In this document: one piece after another, positions 24,963 to 34,000 of the stretch
How positions within the stretch are numbered: position 1 is the stretch's first letter
How the letters are laid out: the number at the start of each line of letters is the position of its first letter
Source of the DNA: Microbacterium trichothecenolyticum
Lineage (GTDB): Bacteria > Actinomycetota > Actinomycetes > Actinomycetales > Microbacteriaceae
Assembly: GCF_000956465.1 (NCBI RefSeq)
Contig: NZ_JYJA01000039.1
Location: 124,001-188,000, forward strand
DNA: 64,000 nt
Reading direction: 5' to 3'
Program-made: the position numbers and the translations under genes
The notes under the pieces: generated by a model
What the model was told of the DNA's origin: nothing
Databases searched by the model: none
Seen by the model: only the letters and a program-made list of their open reading frames with translations

Positions 24963-25520
24963 TCAGCCGGCGACGAGCTCCCCGACGAGCGCGTCGACGT
25001 CGGCGACCCGGGCGTACGTGCCGTCGAGCGCCGCCATGAAGGCGAGGTGCACCTGGGCGCCTGGCACCGTGCGGCCGTCGTAGGCGAGGTCGGGCGCGGC
25101 GCACGCGTCCTGTGCGACGGCGACGTTGAAACCGAAGTCGGACGCCGCGCGCACGGTGGCGTCCACGCACATGCTCGACATCATGCCCGCGACGACGATC
25201 TCGTCGGCGTCCGCTGCGCGCAGCAGCGACTCGAGCCCCGTGCCGAGGAACGCGTTCGGCTGGTGCTTGACGATGACGTGCTCCTCGCCGTCGGGTGCGA
25301 CCCGCGGATCGAACTCCACGCCGGGGGTCGCGGGGGCGAAGAACGCGGCATCCGGTGCGTCCCACACGTGCTGCACGTGCACGACCCGCTCACCCGACGT
25401 GCGGAATCCGGCGAGGAGTCGCGCGGCGGCATCGGCGGCGGAGTCCGGGTCGACGAGCGGGTGCCGCCCGCCGGGGAAGTAGTCACGCTGGATGTCGATG
25501 AGGAGCAGGAGTCGCGTCAC
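24963..25520 (-). CDS. Isochorismatase-family cysteine hydrolase
   Basis: 185 residues from GTG 25520. The triad is D9 (LLIDIQRDYF), K85 (VIVKHQPNAF) and C118 (SSMCVDATVRAA), with a cis-peptide-like GMMSSM segment before the cysteine. The family hydrolyses amides or vinyl ethers (nicotinamidase, ureidoacrylate or carbamoyl compounds). In this locus it may release ammonia from an amide intermediate. TATGCT (25527-25532, minus strand) lies 6 nt upstream, giving it its own leaderless promoter. Confidence 0.9.
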   Translation of the reverse strand: MTRLLLLIDIQRDYFPGGRHPLVDPDSAADAAARLLAGFRTSGERVVHVQHVWDAPDAAFFAPATPGVEFDPRVAPDGEEHVIVKHQPNAFLGTGLESLLRAADADEIVVAGMMSSMCVDATVRAASDFGFNVAVAQDACAAPDLAYDGRTVPGAQVHLAFMAALDGTYARVADVDALVGELVAG

Positions 25521-25526
25521 CGCAAC

Positions 25527-25532
25527 AGCATA
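25527..25532 (-). promoter_or_regulatory. -10 box TATGCT of a leaderless promoter
   Basis: Ends 6 nt before GTG 25520 of the isochorismatase-family gene. Confidence 0.6.
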
Positions 25533-25548
25533 GGGTCGCACATCCGCA

Positions 25549-26496
25549 TCAGCCGCCCGTCATCGTTCGCGCGATCTGCGTCGCGGAGTCGCCCGCGCGC
25601 TTGAGCACGAGCGCCACCAGGCCCAGCGCGACGAGGGTCAGCAGCAGCATGATCGTCGACACTGCCGCGATCTCGGGACGCAGGCCGGTCCGCAGTGCGC
25701 TGAGCACGTACACGGGCCACGGCGTCGTGCCCGACACCTGCACGAACGCCGCCACGATCGTGTTGTCGAGACTCAGCGTGAAAGCCAGCAGGAAGCCGGC
25801 GAGCACCGCGGGCATTGCCAGCGCGAGGGTGATCCGGCGGAACGTCGTGAAGGGCGTGGCGTAGAGATCGGCGGATGCCTCCTCCAGCTGCGCGTCCTGC
25901 CCCACCAGCCGGGCGCGCACGATGTACGACACGACCGCGGTCGCGAACAGCGACGAACCGACCGACAGGCGCACGATCCCGTCGTTGAACATCGAGAGGC
26001 CGAGGTCCTGGCCGAGGAAGACCATGAAGGGCAGCAGCGCCACGGCGTCCACGATCTCCGGCGTGACCGACACCAGCAGGAGGAGCCCCAGGAACCACCA
26101 CACCCACCTGCCCGGGTGCCGCGCCATCGCGATCCCGGCCAGGGTGCCCAGGACGGTCGCGATGATCGCCGCGATCAGCGCCGTGACGAGCGATACGCGC
26201 ACGGCGCTCTGGATCGCCGGCTTCACCAGGATCGACGTGAAGGCGTCGAAGCCGAACCCGTCCCACACCGCCAGCAGGCGGCCGGTGTTGAACGAGTGGA
26301 CGACGATCACGATGATCGGCAGGAACAGGAACAGCATCACGAGAAGGCCCCAGACGCCGAAGGCGGCGTCCGACCACGACCTGCGGCGGCGCCGGCGCGG
26401 CCCGGCGCCGCCGCGGGCCGCCCGGGCCGCCCGGGCCGCCCGGGCCTCCTGGGCCTCCGCCTGGAGGATCGTCTCGGTCTCGGTCTGCGTGGTCAC
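25549..26496 (-). CDS. potC: PotC-like ABC transporter permease
   Basis: 315 residues from GTG 26496 (GTGA overlap with the potB stop). The N-terminal ~40 residues are a cytoplasmic tail with an Ala-Arg-Ala repeat encoded by a 9-bp GC repeat. Six membrane helices follow, with the permease coupling loop EEASADLYATPFTTFRRITLALAMPAVLAG. It pairs with PotB to form the channel of a spermidine/putrescine-type importer. The exact substrate is not shown by sequence. Confidence 0.9.
   Translation of the reverse strand: MTTQTETETILQAEAQEARAARAARAARGGAGPRRRRRRSWSDAAFGVWGLLVMLFLFLPIIVIVVHSFNTGRLLAVWDGFGFDAFTSILVKPAIQSAVRVSLVTALIAAIIATVLGTLAGIAMARHPGRWVWWFLGLLLLVSVTPEIVDAVALLPFMVFLGQDLGLSMFNDGIVRLSVGSSLFATAVVSYIVRARLVGQDAQLEEASADLYATPFTTFRRITLALAMPAVLAGFLLAFTLSLDNTIVAAFVQVSGTTPWPVYVLSALRTGLRPEIAAVSTIMLLLTLVALGLVALVLKRAGDSATQIARTMTGG
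26415..26459. repeat. 9-bp GC-only tandem repeat in potC
   Basis: Three exact GGGCCGCCC units (26415-26441) followed by two degenerate units (GGGCCTCCT, GGGCCTCCG). On the coding strand it encodes repeated Ala-Arg-Ala in the N-terminal tail of the permease, and copy number is likely to vary. Confidence 0.85.
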
Positions 26497-27443
26497 GTCG
26501 TGGCCTCCAGGATCGCGGCGGGGGCAGCATCCGTCCTCGCGGTCTCGGGAACCGGCCCGAGAACCAGCCGGCTGCGGGAGCGGAACGGCAATGCGACGAG
26601 CCAGATGATCGCGGCGCACACCCCGATCGCCACCAGGATCAGAAGCATGAGCAGCACCGCCATCGCCGATCCCAGAGCCCAGTTCTGAGCGGTCTGGAAC
26701 TGTCCGGCGACGAGCTGACCCACCATGTTGCCCTTCGCGCCGCCCAGCACCGTGGCGGTGATGTAATCGCCCATCAGCGGGATGAAGACGAGCAGCACGC
26801 CCGCGATGATGCCCGGCTGCGACAGCGGCAGGGTGACGCGGAAGAACGTCACGATCTTGCCGGCGCCGAGGTCCTTCGAGGCCTCGCGCAGCGCCGGCCC
26901 CACGCGGTCGAACGCCACGAACAGCGGCAGGATCATCAGCGGCAGGTAGTTGTAGACCACGCCGATGATCACGGCCGCGCGCGTGTAGAGGATCTCGAGC
27001 GGTCCGTCGAGCACGCCGATGGCCTGAAGCGCAGTCGACAGCCACCCCTCCGGAGCGAGGATCACCTGCCAGCCGATCGTCCGGACGAGGAAGTTCGTCC
27101 AGAACGGGACGAGGACGAGGGCGATCAGGATGCCGCGACGCTGCGGCTTGACCTTGAAAGCCATCCAGTACGCCACCGGCGCCCCGATCGCGAAGCAGAG
27201 CACCGTGCCGATGATCCCCACCCACAGCGTGTTCTGGAAGGTCGCGAAGAACGTCGGCGAGATGGCCTCGACGTACCGGTCGAACGACAGGACGTCATTG
27301 GCGTGGGTGCCGAAGACGCCGGGCTTGTAGCCGAAGCTGAACCACACGACCATGGCGACCGGCGCCACGAAGAAGAGGAGCAGCCACGCCCAGGCGGGGA
27401 CCGCGAGGGCGGGCCCCACCGCACCGGTGGCGCGATTACGCAC
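26493..27443 (-). CDS. potB: PotB-like ABC transporter permease
   Basis: 316 residues from GTG 27443, overlapping the end of the binding-protein gene by 8 bp. Six membrane helices are visible, and the loop EASKDLGAGKIVTFFRVTLPLSQPGIIAG is the EAA motif that docks the ATPase. The first helix (WAWLLLFFVAPVAMVVWFSFGY) is typical of PotB. It works with PotC, PotA and PotD encoded alongside. Confidence 0.92.
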   Translation of the reverse strand: MRNRATGAVGPALAVPAWAWLLLFFVAPVAMVVWFSFGYKPGVFGTHANDVLSFDRYVEAISPTFFATFQNTLWVGIIGTVLCFAIGAPVAYWMAFKVKPQRRGILIALVLVPFWTNFLVRTIGWQVILAPEGWLSTALQAIGVLDGPLEILYTRAAVIIGVVYNYLPLMILPLFVAFDRVGPALREASKDLGAGKIVTFFRVTLPLSQPGIIAGVLLVFIPLMGDYITATVLGGAKGNMVGQLVAGQFQTAQNWALGSAMAVLLMLLILVAIGVCAAIIWLVALPFRSRSRLVLGPVPETARTDAAPAAILEATT

Positions 27444-28620
27444 CGGCGGCAGCCTTCACCTCGTTGTAGATCTCCACGCGAGTGCTCAGCGAGTCGTTGA
27501 GCACCTGCTCGTGCATGCTCTCGAGCTGCTCGGGGGTGAAGAAGATCATGTCGAGACGCTCGACCTCGGCCTCCTCGGCCGCCCCCTGCATGTCCTTGCC
27601 GCCGACGTTGTAGCCGACCCACTCGAGGTTCAGCATCTGGTTCTCGGGGGCCATCGCGAAGTTGATGAAGGCGTGGGCCGCCTCGGGGTGGGCTGCTCCG
27701 GTCGCGATCGCCCAGTTGTCCATCCACAGCTCCGTCTGCGGGCCGGGCAGCACCCACTGCCAGCGGTCGGGCTCGGACGACTCCTGGATGCCGAGCCGCG
27801 CGTCGCCGTTCCACGCCATGAGCAGGGCGTGAGTGCCCTGCGGGATCGTGTTGGCGCCGGCCGAGGAGTCGAACGCCGCGACGTGGGGGGCGATCTTGTC
27901 GACCAGGAAGGCGCGCGCCGCCTCGAGCTCGTCGGGGTCCTCGGTGTTCCAGTCCACGTCGTTGGCCCAGAAGTAGGATCCGACGACGCCGGCAGGATCG
28001 TCCGACATCGCGGTCTTCCCGCTGGCCTCGTTCTGCGCGGCGTCGAAGTAGTCGGCCCACGTCGTCAGTTCGCGGGTGATCACGGTCTTGTCGTAGACGT
28101 AGCCCGTCGTTCCCCACGCCTTGCAGATCGAGTAGTCGTTGCCCGGATCCCACGCGCGGCCGAGGAAGGCGGGGTCCATGTTCGAGATGTTGGGAAGCAG
28201 GTCCTTGTTGAGCTTCTGCAGCAGTCCCTGCTCGATCATCTGCGGGATGAAGACGCCCGTGGGCACCACGATGTCGTACCCCGATGTGCCCTTCGCCGCG
28301 ACGAGCTTGGCGATCAGCTCCTCATTGGATCCGTACGAGTCGAGCGTGACCTTCGGCCCGAGCTCGGCGCTGAACGCCTCGACGACCTCGGGTGCGTCGT
28401 ACTCGGCCCAGGTGTACACCGACAGGCTGTCCTCGAGTGCTCCGCCGGTCGCCTGGGGGGCCGGCGCTCCGCTGCCGCCGGGGGAGCAGGCCGCCAGCAC
28501 CGTGGCACCGCCGGCGAGTGCGGCGAGGCTCAGGAAGCGCCGGCGCGACAGCTCGCGCGCGATGAGAGGCGCCGCGCCCTCGGGGGCGAGGATGCGCAGC
28601 GGCGTACGAGGCTGGGTCAT
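27436..28620 (-). CDS. potD: PotD-like polyamine-type substrate-binding lipoprotein
   Basis: 394 residues. The N-terminus carries a twin-arginine motif (SRRRFLSLAALAGG) followed by the lipobox LAAC, so it is probably exported folded by Tat and lipidated at the Cys. The mature part is a PotD-type periplasmic-binding fold (LSVYTWAEYDAPEVVEAFSAELG, and YDIVVPTGVFIPQMIEQGLL). It captures a polyamine or similar amine for PotBC. Gene order potA-potD-potB-potC is leftward. Confidence 0.92.
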   Translation of the reverse strand: MTQPRTPLRILAPEGAAPLIARELSRRRFLSLAALAGGATVLAACSPGGSGAPAPQATGGALEDSLSVYTWAEYDAPEVVEAFSAELGPKVTLDSYGSNEELIAKLVAAKGTSGYDIVVPTGVFIPQMIEQGLLQKLNKDLLPNISNMDPAFLGRAWDPGNDYSICKAWGTTGYVYDKTVITRELTTWADYFDAAQNEASGKTAMSDDPAGVVGSYFWANDVDWNTEDPDELEAARAFLVDKIAPHVAAFDSSAGANTIPQGTHALLMAWNGDARLGIQESSEPDRWQWVLPGPQTELWMDNWAIATGAAHPEAAHAFINFAMAPENQMLNLEWVGYNVGGKDMQGAAEEAEVERLDMIFFTPEQLESMHEQVLNDSLSTRVEIYNEVKAAAGA

Positions 28621-28730
28621 CGGGTACTCCTGGATTCGGGTCGGGAGCCGAGACGGATGCTGCGGCTACAGGCGTGCGACGGGCGTGCAGGTCGAGCGGT
28701 GGTGTGTCGGGAACGGTCGAGTCGTGCGGG

Positions 28731-29936
28731 TCAGGCGGTCGGCGGTGCGATGTAGCCGCCCTGCTGCGCCGCGTCGTCGTCGGCGGCGGGGAACAGCAGC
28801 ACGTGATGCGCCGCCCACGTGCAGACGACGGGGTCGCCGATCGCGAGGGCCGGGGCATCCGGGGTCGGCCGCCGGACGATGAGGCTCTGATCGGCGCCGA
28901 GCTGCACCAGGTACTGCATCGTGTCGCCGAGGTGCGACAGGCCGATCAGCTCGCCTCGCGCGGTGTTGGCGTCCGCAGAGCCCGGGCCTGCGGTCGCCGA
29001 GCCCGCCGAGGGCGCCTTCTCGATGCGGATGAACTCGGGCCGCACCGCGGCCTCGCCGAGGTTCGTGGTCGTGAGCACCGGTGACGCGGCGCGCACGAGC
29101 GCGTGCGGCGAGGCGATCGCCGCCCCTGCCTCCGCGGCCGGTCCGCGGAAGAAGTTCTGCTGCCCGACGAACGCGGCGACGTACGCCGAGGCCGGTCGCG
29201 CGTACACGGTGTCGGCGTCGGCGAGCTGCTCGATGCGGCCGGCGCGCATGATCGCGATGCGGTCGCTCATCGAAAGGGCCTCGCCCTGGTCATGCGTGAC
29301 GAAGACGAAGGTGATCCCCAGGCGGGACTGCAGCAGCTTCAGCTCGAGCTGCATCTCCTCACGCAGCTGACGGTCCAGCGCTCCCAGCGGCTCGTCGAGC
29401 AGAAGCACCGCGGGCCGGTTCACCAGTGCACGGGCCAGCGCGATCCGCTGCTGCTGCCCGCCCGACAGCTGCGTCGGCTTGCGGTCGCCGAACCGCCGCA
29501 TCTGCACCATGTCGAGCGCCTGGGTGACGCGCTCGCGCACCTCGCTCTTCGGAGTGCGTCGCTGCTGCAGCCCGTACGCGACGTTCTCCGCGACCGACAG
29601 GTGCGGGAAAAGGGCGTAGGCCTGGAAGACCGTGTTGACGTCGCGCTTGTACGGGGGCGCGGCGAGCACCGAGCGCCCGGAGATGCGGATGTCACCGGCA
29701 TCGGGGTGTTCGAATCCCGCGATCATCCGCAGCGTGGTCGTCTTGCCGCAGCCCGACGGCCCGAGCAGTGAGATGAACTCGCCCGGCTGGATCTCGAGCG
29801 ACAGGTCGTCGACCGCGAGCTGCCCGCCGTAGTACTTGGTGATCCCCGCCAGAGTGACGGCCCCGCGTGCGCCGTCGCCGTCGGGGGGAACCTGCTCCGC
29901 CGAAGCCTGTGCTGCGGTCGCCGTGCCTGTGGACAT
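28731..29936 (-). CDS. potA: PotA-like ABC transporter ATPase
   Basis: 401 residues from ATG 29936, with GAGG 8 nt upstream (GTG 29942 is an alternative). Walker A is GPSGCGKTTTLR, the signature is LSGGQQQRIALARAL, Walker B is LLLDEPLGALD, and the H-loop is FVTHDQGEAL. The C-terminal TOBE region carries AVRPEFIRI, which is typical of polyamine/iron/sugar importers. It is first in the pot operon, and 307 bp of upstream sequence holds a candidate PucR site. Confidence 0.94.
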   Translation of the reverse strand: MSTGTATAAQASAEQVPPDGDGARGAVTLAGITKYYGGQLAVDDLSLEIQPGEFISLLGPSGCGKTTTLRMIAGFEHPDAGDIRISGRSVLAAPPYKRDVNTVFQAYALFPHLSVAENVAYGLQQRRTPKSEVRERVTQALDMVQMRRFGDRKPTQLSGGQQQRIALARALVNRPAVLLLDEPLGALDRQLREEMQLELKLLQSRLGITFVFVTHDQGEALSMSDRIAIMRAGRIEQLADADTVYARPASAYVAAFVGQQNFFRGPAAEAGAAIASPHALVRAASPVLTTTNLGEAAVRPEFIRIEKAPSAGSATAGPGSADANTARGELIGLSHLGDTMQYLVQLGADQSLIVRRPTPDAPALAIGDPVVCTWAAHHVLLFPAADDDAAQQGGYIAPPTA

Positions 29937-30243
29937 CGTCACCTCGTGAGGGTCCTTCTGGTGCGGGCCACGCGACGATGCACGGCCTATCGGGTGTGGG
30001 GGTATTCAATATGGCGACGTAGACGCCCGCAACGGAACCGCGGCCGAACCGGACGATCCGGGCCGGTGCTGAGGTCCGGTGGGACAGATCGTCCGGGCTT
30101 GTGTAACGGTCAGGAAACCGCGGCGTTTCCGAGGTCGTACGACGCGGAGGGGTGGGTGCCTCGCTCCCGCGCGACACTTCGTCCGCCGGGCATCGTGATC
30201 AAAGCGTGCTGGAACCGCGGTTCAGCAGGGCCGGCACCCAGGC
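29937..30243. promoter_or_regulatory. pot operon upstream region with PucR-like inverted repeat
   Basis: 307 bp without a gene. CCGGACGATC (30049-30058) and GATCGTCCGG (30087-30096) form a perfect 10-bp inverted repeat separated by 28 bp. The inner 9-mers match the pair at 20375-20398. A palindromic GGAC-N5-GTCC core (30082-30094) overlaps the right arm. An A+T-rich patch at about 30003-30011 (TATTCAATA) could hold the promoter. Confidence 0.5.
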
Positions 30244-31032
30244 TCAGCGCTGGCAGGTCGGACACCAGAACACGATGCGCTCGCGCGTCGGATCGGCGCC
30301 CAGGCTGCCACCCCGGATCAGCGTGCCGCAGCGGCGACATGGTCGGCCCTCGCGGCGGTAGACCCAGGTCGTCCGGCCGGGGCGGGCGTCGCCGGTGAAT
30401 GTGCGATCGCTGCGGTCGCGGTTGGCGCGTATCATGCGGGATCCGAGGTCCACGAGGGACGCGGCATCCGTCTCGCTCGCCGGCGTCGTCGGGAGGACGC
30501 CGCGGACGAACAGGATCTCGTTGACGTACTCGTTCCCGAAGCCGGCGACGTTGCGCTGGTCCTGCAGCGCGACGTGCACGGCACGGCTGTCGGCGGCGAG
30601 GTTCTGCGCCGCCGCCGCCGGGTCCCACGCGTCGGAGAGGGGATCCGGGCCCAGATAGCCGACGAGCTCGTCCTCGGCGGTCGTCGGCACGACCCTGATG
30701 TCGGCGAGGTCGAACCCCACGGTCTCCCACTCGGTGCCGTCAGGGGCGTGGGCGCCGATGACCGCCCGAGCCCGGAACCCCGGCGCCCGCCAGCGCTCGC
30801 CGCGGCGGTACACGTGCCACTCGCCCTCCATCTTGAGGTGCGTGTGGAGCGTCCACGGCCCGATGCGGTGCAGGAGGTGCTTGCCGCGCGCGACGACGTC
30901 ATGGACGACGTCGCCGGTGAGGTCGACCGTCGCCGCCTGCGGGACGCGGAGCTCGAACCGCGTCACGGTCGCGCCGGCCAGCGCGGTGTTCAGTCGGCGG
31001 GCTGCCCGGAAGACGCTGTCGCCCTCAGGCAC
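30244..31032 (-). CDS. Fpg/Nei-family DNA glycosylase
   Basis: 262 residues. The start is placed at GTG 31032 because Fpg/Nei enzymes need Pro2-Glu3 at the mature N-terminus (PEGDSVFRAARRLN); the ATG at 31050 would add MAGRAP and bury the catalytic proline. The zinc finger CRRCGTLIRGG and FWCPTCQR ends the protein. This bifunctional glycosylase/AP lyase removes oxidised bases. The first 8 bases overlap the 3' end of lhr, so it is co-transcribed with the helicase. Confidence 0.92.
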   Translation of the reverse strand: MPEGDSVFRAARRLNTALAGATVTRFELRVPQAATVDLTGDVVHDVVARGKHLLHRIGPWTLHTHLKMEGEWHVYRRGERWRAPGFRARAVIGAHAPDGTEWETVGFDLADIRVVPTTAEDELVGYLGPDPLSDAWDPAAAAQNLAADSRAVHVALQDQRNVAGFGNEYVNEILFVRGVLPTTPASETDAASLVDLGSRMIRANRDRSDRTFTGDARPGRTTWVYRREGRPCRRCGTLIRGGSLGADPTRERIVFWCPTCQR

Positions 31033-34000
31033 GGGCGCCCGCCCTGCCATCCGGCCCCTGAGCGCCTCCTGGTCCCTGAGCCTGTCGCAGGGCGTCGCCC
31101 GCAGTGAGACGGCGCAGCGTCAGTCCGCGCGGCGACTCGACGAATCCGGCATCGCGAAGCGTCTTGCCCACATACGTGCCGTACACGAACGCGCCGTTCA
31201 CCTGCTCGATCGTGAGGGTGTCGAGGCGCCGCGCACGAGCCGTCGCCGCGAGGTCGCGGGTGGCGGCGGCCAGGGCCGCTTCGTCGCCCGTGAAGGCGAG
31301 GGCGGATTTCCCCCCACGCTCGAGGTACAGCGTGAGCGCGCCGTCGACTAACACGACGAGGGCACCCGCCTTGCGACCGGGGCGATGCGAGACGCCCTCC
31401 AGCGCCGGCCACGCGAGGGCGGCGCCGTAGGGGTTCGCGGGGTCTGTGGCCGCCAGCGTGACCGCCCGCAGCGGCGGCGGGTCGGAGAGCCCTGCGAACT
31501 CGCGGAGCCGGTCGACGGTGGCCGAGGCCGCGAACTGCGCGGCGCCCAGTTTCTCGATCACGTAGCCGCGACGGCAGTGGCCCGCTTCCTCGAACCCCGC
31601 GAGCACGCGATAGGTCTGGGCGAACCCGCCTGGCACGCCCTCCGACTGCACCGCGCCGCGCGTCACGACGCCGTACCGGTCGAGCAGCAGGCTCGCCGTC
31701 GCGGTAGCTCGCAGCGCGGCGTCGGGCTCGGCGGCGGGCAGTACCGACCATCGTCCGCCGATCGCCGGAGGACGCGCGGGGACGGATGCTGCCACCGCCC
31801 GCACCGCGGCACCCCGATAGAGCCGTGCCCGGGGTGTGCGGCGGCTCACGCGATGGGCCTGCGAACCGCCCGATACGAGTGCCCTGACCGGCGCGAAGGT
31901 GTCGTTGGTCACAAGACCCGCCCACGTCAGTCGCCACAGCGCGTCGACGACGGACTGCTCGTTCTCGGCGCCGGTGGCCTGCCGCAGCTGCGCGGCGAAG
32001 TACGCCCCGCCGCCGCCGAGCGCCGCGAGCAGCTGCGCGTCGAGCGAGCCGGGTGCGGTCTCGACGAGCGCGTCGGCAGCGCCGAGCGTCAGCGGGGCAG
32101 AATCGGCGAGGTGCAGGGCGATCCAGCCGTCGCGGCCGGGGAGGCTGCCGTGCCCGGACCACACCACCTCGCCGGTGGCGGTGAGCTCGTCGAGCATGCC
32201 CGGCGTGTAGTCCGCGACGCGGGCGGGTAGGACGAGCGACTCCCACGCGCTCGCGGGGATCGGCACGCCCGCGAGCTGCTCGACGACCGCGGCGACGCCG
32301 TCGATCCCCTCGAGCGGTCGCGTCACGTGCTGCCACACCGGGAGGAACCGCGCGTACGCCTGCTGCGGCACGGGCTCTACGCTGCCGCGGATCGCCGCGA
32401 GCGAGCGCATGCGAAGGCGGCGGAGCACCTCGGTGTCGCACCACTCGGCCTCGTCTGCGCGCGCGGTCGTCGACGACTCCGGAAGGAAGAATCCGCTCGT
32501 CACGCGTCCCTGTGACTCGAGTCGCTGAAGCGTGAGTCGCGCGACCGCCACACCGATGCCCAGGCGGTCGGCCGCGGCATCCGCCGTGAAAGGTCCGTGC
32601 GTGCGTGCGTAGCGGGCCAGGAGGTCGCCGAGCGGGTCGGCCACCGGCTCGAGGAACGCGGTGGGGATGCCGACCGGCAGGGGGGCGCCGAGGGCATCGC
32701 GCAACCGCCCCGCGTCTTCGATCGCGGCGACGCGCGTGATGCCCGCGATGGTCACCGGGATCGCACGCCGCGCCGAGATGAGGGCGTCGAGGAGATCGGA
32801 CGCCTCGACCTCAGGGCTCGGGTCGAGGCGGGCGGCGACGTCGGCCGCGTCGAGCGGACCGAGCAGACGCAGGAGGTCGGCGACGCCCTCGAGCCCCCGG
32901 GCGCGGCGCTCGGGGTCGAGGCGCTGGGCCTCGCGCTCGAACTGTGCGATCACGTCGGGGTCGAGCAGCTCCCGCATCTCGACCTTGCCGAGCAGCTCGG
33001 ACAGGAGGGCGGGGTCGACGGAGAGCGCCGCCGCGCGGCGCTCGGCGAGCGGCGAGTCGCCCTCGTACATGAACGCGCCGACGTAGCCGAAGAGGAGGTC
33101 GCGCGCGAACGGCGAGGGCTGGGCGGGCTCGGTCTCGATGAGCCGGATGCGCCGCTCGCCGATCCCGCGCATGAGGCGCAGGAGGGACGGCACGTCGTAG
33201 ACGTCCTGCAGAACCTCGCGGAGGGTCTCGAGGATGATCGGGAACGTCGGGTAGCGGCGCGCGACCTCGAGCAGCTGCGCCGATCGCTGCCGTTGCTGCC
33301 ACAGCGGCGTGCGCTTGCCGGGGTTGCGGCGCGGCATCAGCAGCGCGCGGGCTGCGCACTCGCGGAACCGGGAGGCGAACAGCGCCGAGCCGCCGACCTC
33401 CTCGGTCACGATGTGGTCGAGCTCGTCGGGATCGAAGACGAAGAGATCCGCGCCCGGTGGCTCGGCGGTGGCATCCGGAATCCGCGCGATGATCCCGTCG
33501 TCGCTCGCGACCGCCGATCCGTCGATGCCCAGCCGCTCACGGATGCGGGCATTGACCGCGAGCGCCCACGGCGCGTGCACCTGCATCCCATACGGCGAGT
33601 GCAGGATCACGCGCCAGTCGCCGACCTCGTCCCGCCCCCGTTCGACGGTGAGCTGACGATCGGTAGGGAGCGTGCCCGTGGCTTCGCGCTGCTCGGCCAG
33701 ATACGCCAGCAGGTTGTCTTGTGCGAACTCGTCGAGGCCGGCCTCGCGCAGCCGAGACTCGGCCTTGTCGGGCTTCGCCGCCGACACCTCCCGCGAGAAC
33801 TTGCCGAGCGCCTCGCCGAGCTCGGCCGGACGGCCGATTCCGTCGCCGTGCCAGAAGGGCACCTTGCCGGGCTGTCCGAACGCGGGCAGCACGTTGACGC
33901 GGTCATGGGTGATCTCGACGATGCGCCAGCTCGTGGTGCCCAGGGTGAAGACGTCGTTGACGCGCGACTCGTAGACCATCTCCTCATCCAGCTCGCCCAC

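Noticed and set aside
31033..31050. Longer start (ATG 31050) for the Nei-type glycosylase
   Set aside because: It would place six residues before the catalytic Pro-Glu that must be the mature N-terminus.
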